Origin: Spirochaetales bacterium
GTDB taxonomy: Bacteria > Spirochaetota > Spirochaetia > DTKZ01
DNA length: 5,313 bases
Direction: 5' to 3'
Assembly: GCA_031280945.1 (NCBI GenBank)
Contig: JAITGB010000091.1
Location: 1 to 5,313 of the forward strand
The translations under genes were made by a program, and so were the position numbers. Each line of letters starts with the position of its first letter. The first letter of the stretch is position 1. Shown here in pieces: positions 5,185 to 5,313 of this stretch. The notes under the pieces were generated by a model. It did not search any database. It had not been told where the DNA came from and saw only the letters and a program-made list of their open reading frames with translations.

Positions 5185-5313
5185 TTATTTCAATAACGAC
5201 AGAAGATATTCGTCGAACTTCGCGCCAAAGCCCGATTTGGTGATTGAATCTTCCGCCGCGCGGAGCGCGCGCTGGCGCGCTCCGCTTTGGTTGGTGTGAT
5301 TCTGTCTCGCGTT
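5185..5313 (-). CDS. 3' end of an unidentified minus-strand gene (partial)
   Basis: The frame enters from the right edge and ends at TAA (5187-5185), giving 42 residues. The tail GFGAKFDEYLLSLLK looks like a genuine amphipathic helix, and a convincing terminator follows. The preceding stretch (residues about 10-20 of this fragment, SGARQRALRAA) is Ala/Arg-rich because it is encoded by a perfect GC-rich palindrome (5260-5285), suggesting a repeat inserted into coding sequence in frame. The family cannot be identified from this fragment. The 57 bases between this stop and the terminator hold no other feature I can support. Confidence 0.5.
   Translation of the reverse strand, partial: NARQNHTNQSGARQRALRAAEDSITKSGFGAKFDEYLLSLLK
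5260..5285. repeat. palindrome inside a coding region
   Basis: GCGGAGCGCGC (5260-5270) is perfectly inverted at 5275-5285 around GCTG. It is similar in size and GC content to the intergenic palindromes at 209-287 and 4153-4176, but lies within the open frame of the right-edge gene without interrupting it. Confidence 0.7.

Overview
The window looks like a piece of a host-associated spirochaete chromosome, probably a gut Treponema or close relative. This rests on style, not on a marker gene: two predicted lipoproteins in a row with loose lipoboxes, TTG and GTG start codons, a large multidomain hybrid histidine kinase of a type common in treponemes, and GC-rich palindromic intergenic repeats. 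No rRNA, tRNA, transposase or CRISPR array is visible, so the taxonomy is an inference.

Layout, left to right. Positions 2-61 hold the last 19 codons of a plus-strand gene that begins outside the window. From 62 to 308 there is a noncoding block packed with perfect palindromes; it lies between two convergent genes. On the minus strand, 309-3458 encodes a 1049-residue membrane-bound hybrid histidine kinase (Cache-type sensor, HAMP, degenerate PAS-like segment, HisKA, HATPase_c, REC, REC). It overlaps by four bases (TTGA) an upstream minus-strand gene, 3455-3916, for a 153-residue lipoprotein with an FMN-binding domain and a flavinylation motif of the RnfG/NqrC type. The 413 bases from 3917 to 4329 hold a strong orphan ribosome-binding site with a short plus-strand reading frame of doubtful status, then a second palindromic repeat block. 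The minus-strand gene 4330-5025 encodes an LPP20-like lipoprotein. A Rho-independent terminator at 5096-5125 separates it from the 3' end of another minus-strand gene running off the right edge (5185-5313).

Functionally, the core is the overlapping pair: a probable exported, lipid-anchored flavoprotein and a transmembrane sensor kinase whose sensor domain faces the same compartment. The tight coupling suggests one signalling unit in which the flavoprotein's redox or ligand state could feed the kinase. Both receiver domains keep their phosphoacceptor residues and there is no HPt or DNA-binding output domain, so signalling must continue through partners encoded elsewhere.

The two palindromic blocks that flank the pair are not independent. 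They share three ordered sequence blocks and a small hairpin in the same place, and the right copy carries about 35 extra bases including an additional hairpin. This modular, hairpin-swapping repeat, together with two orphan AAGGAGGT sites next to it and a related palindrome inside the right-hand coding region, is the least explained structure in the window.
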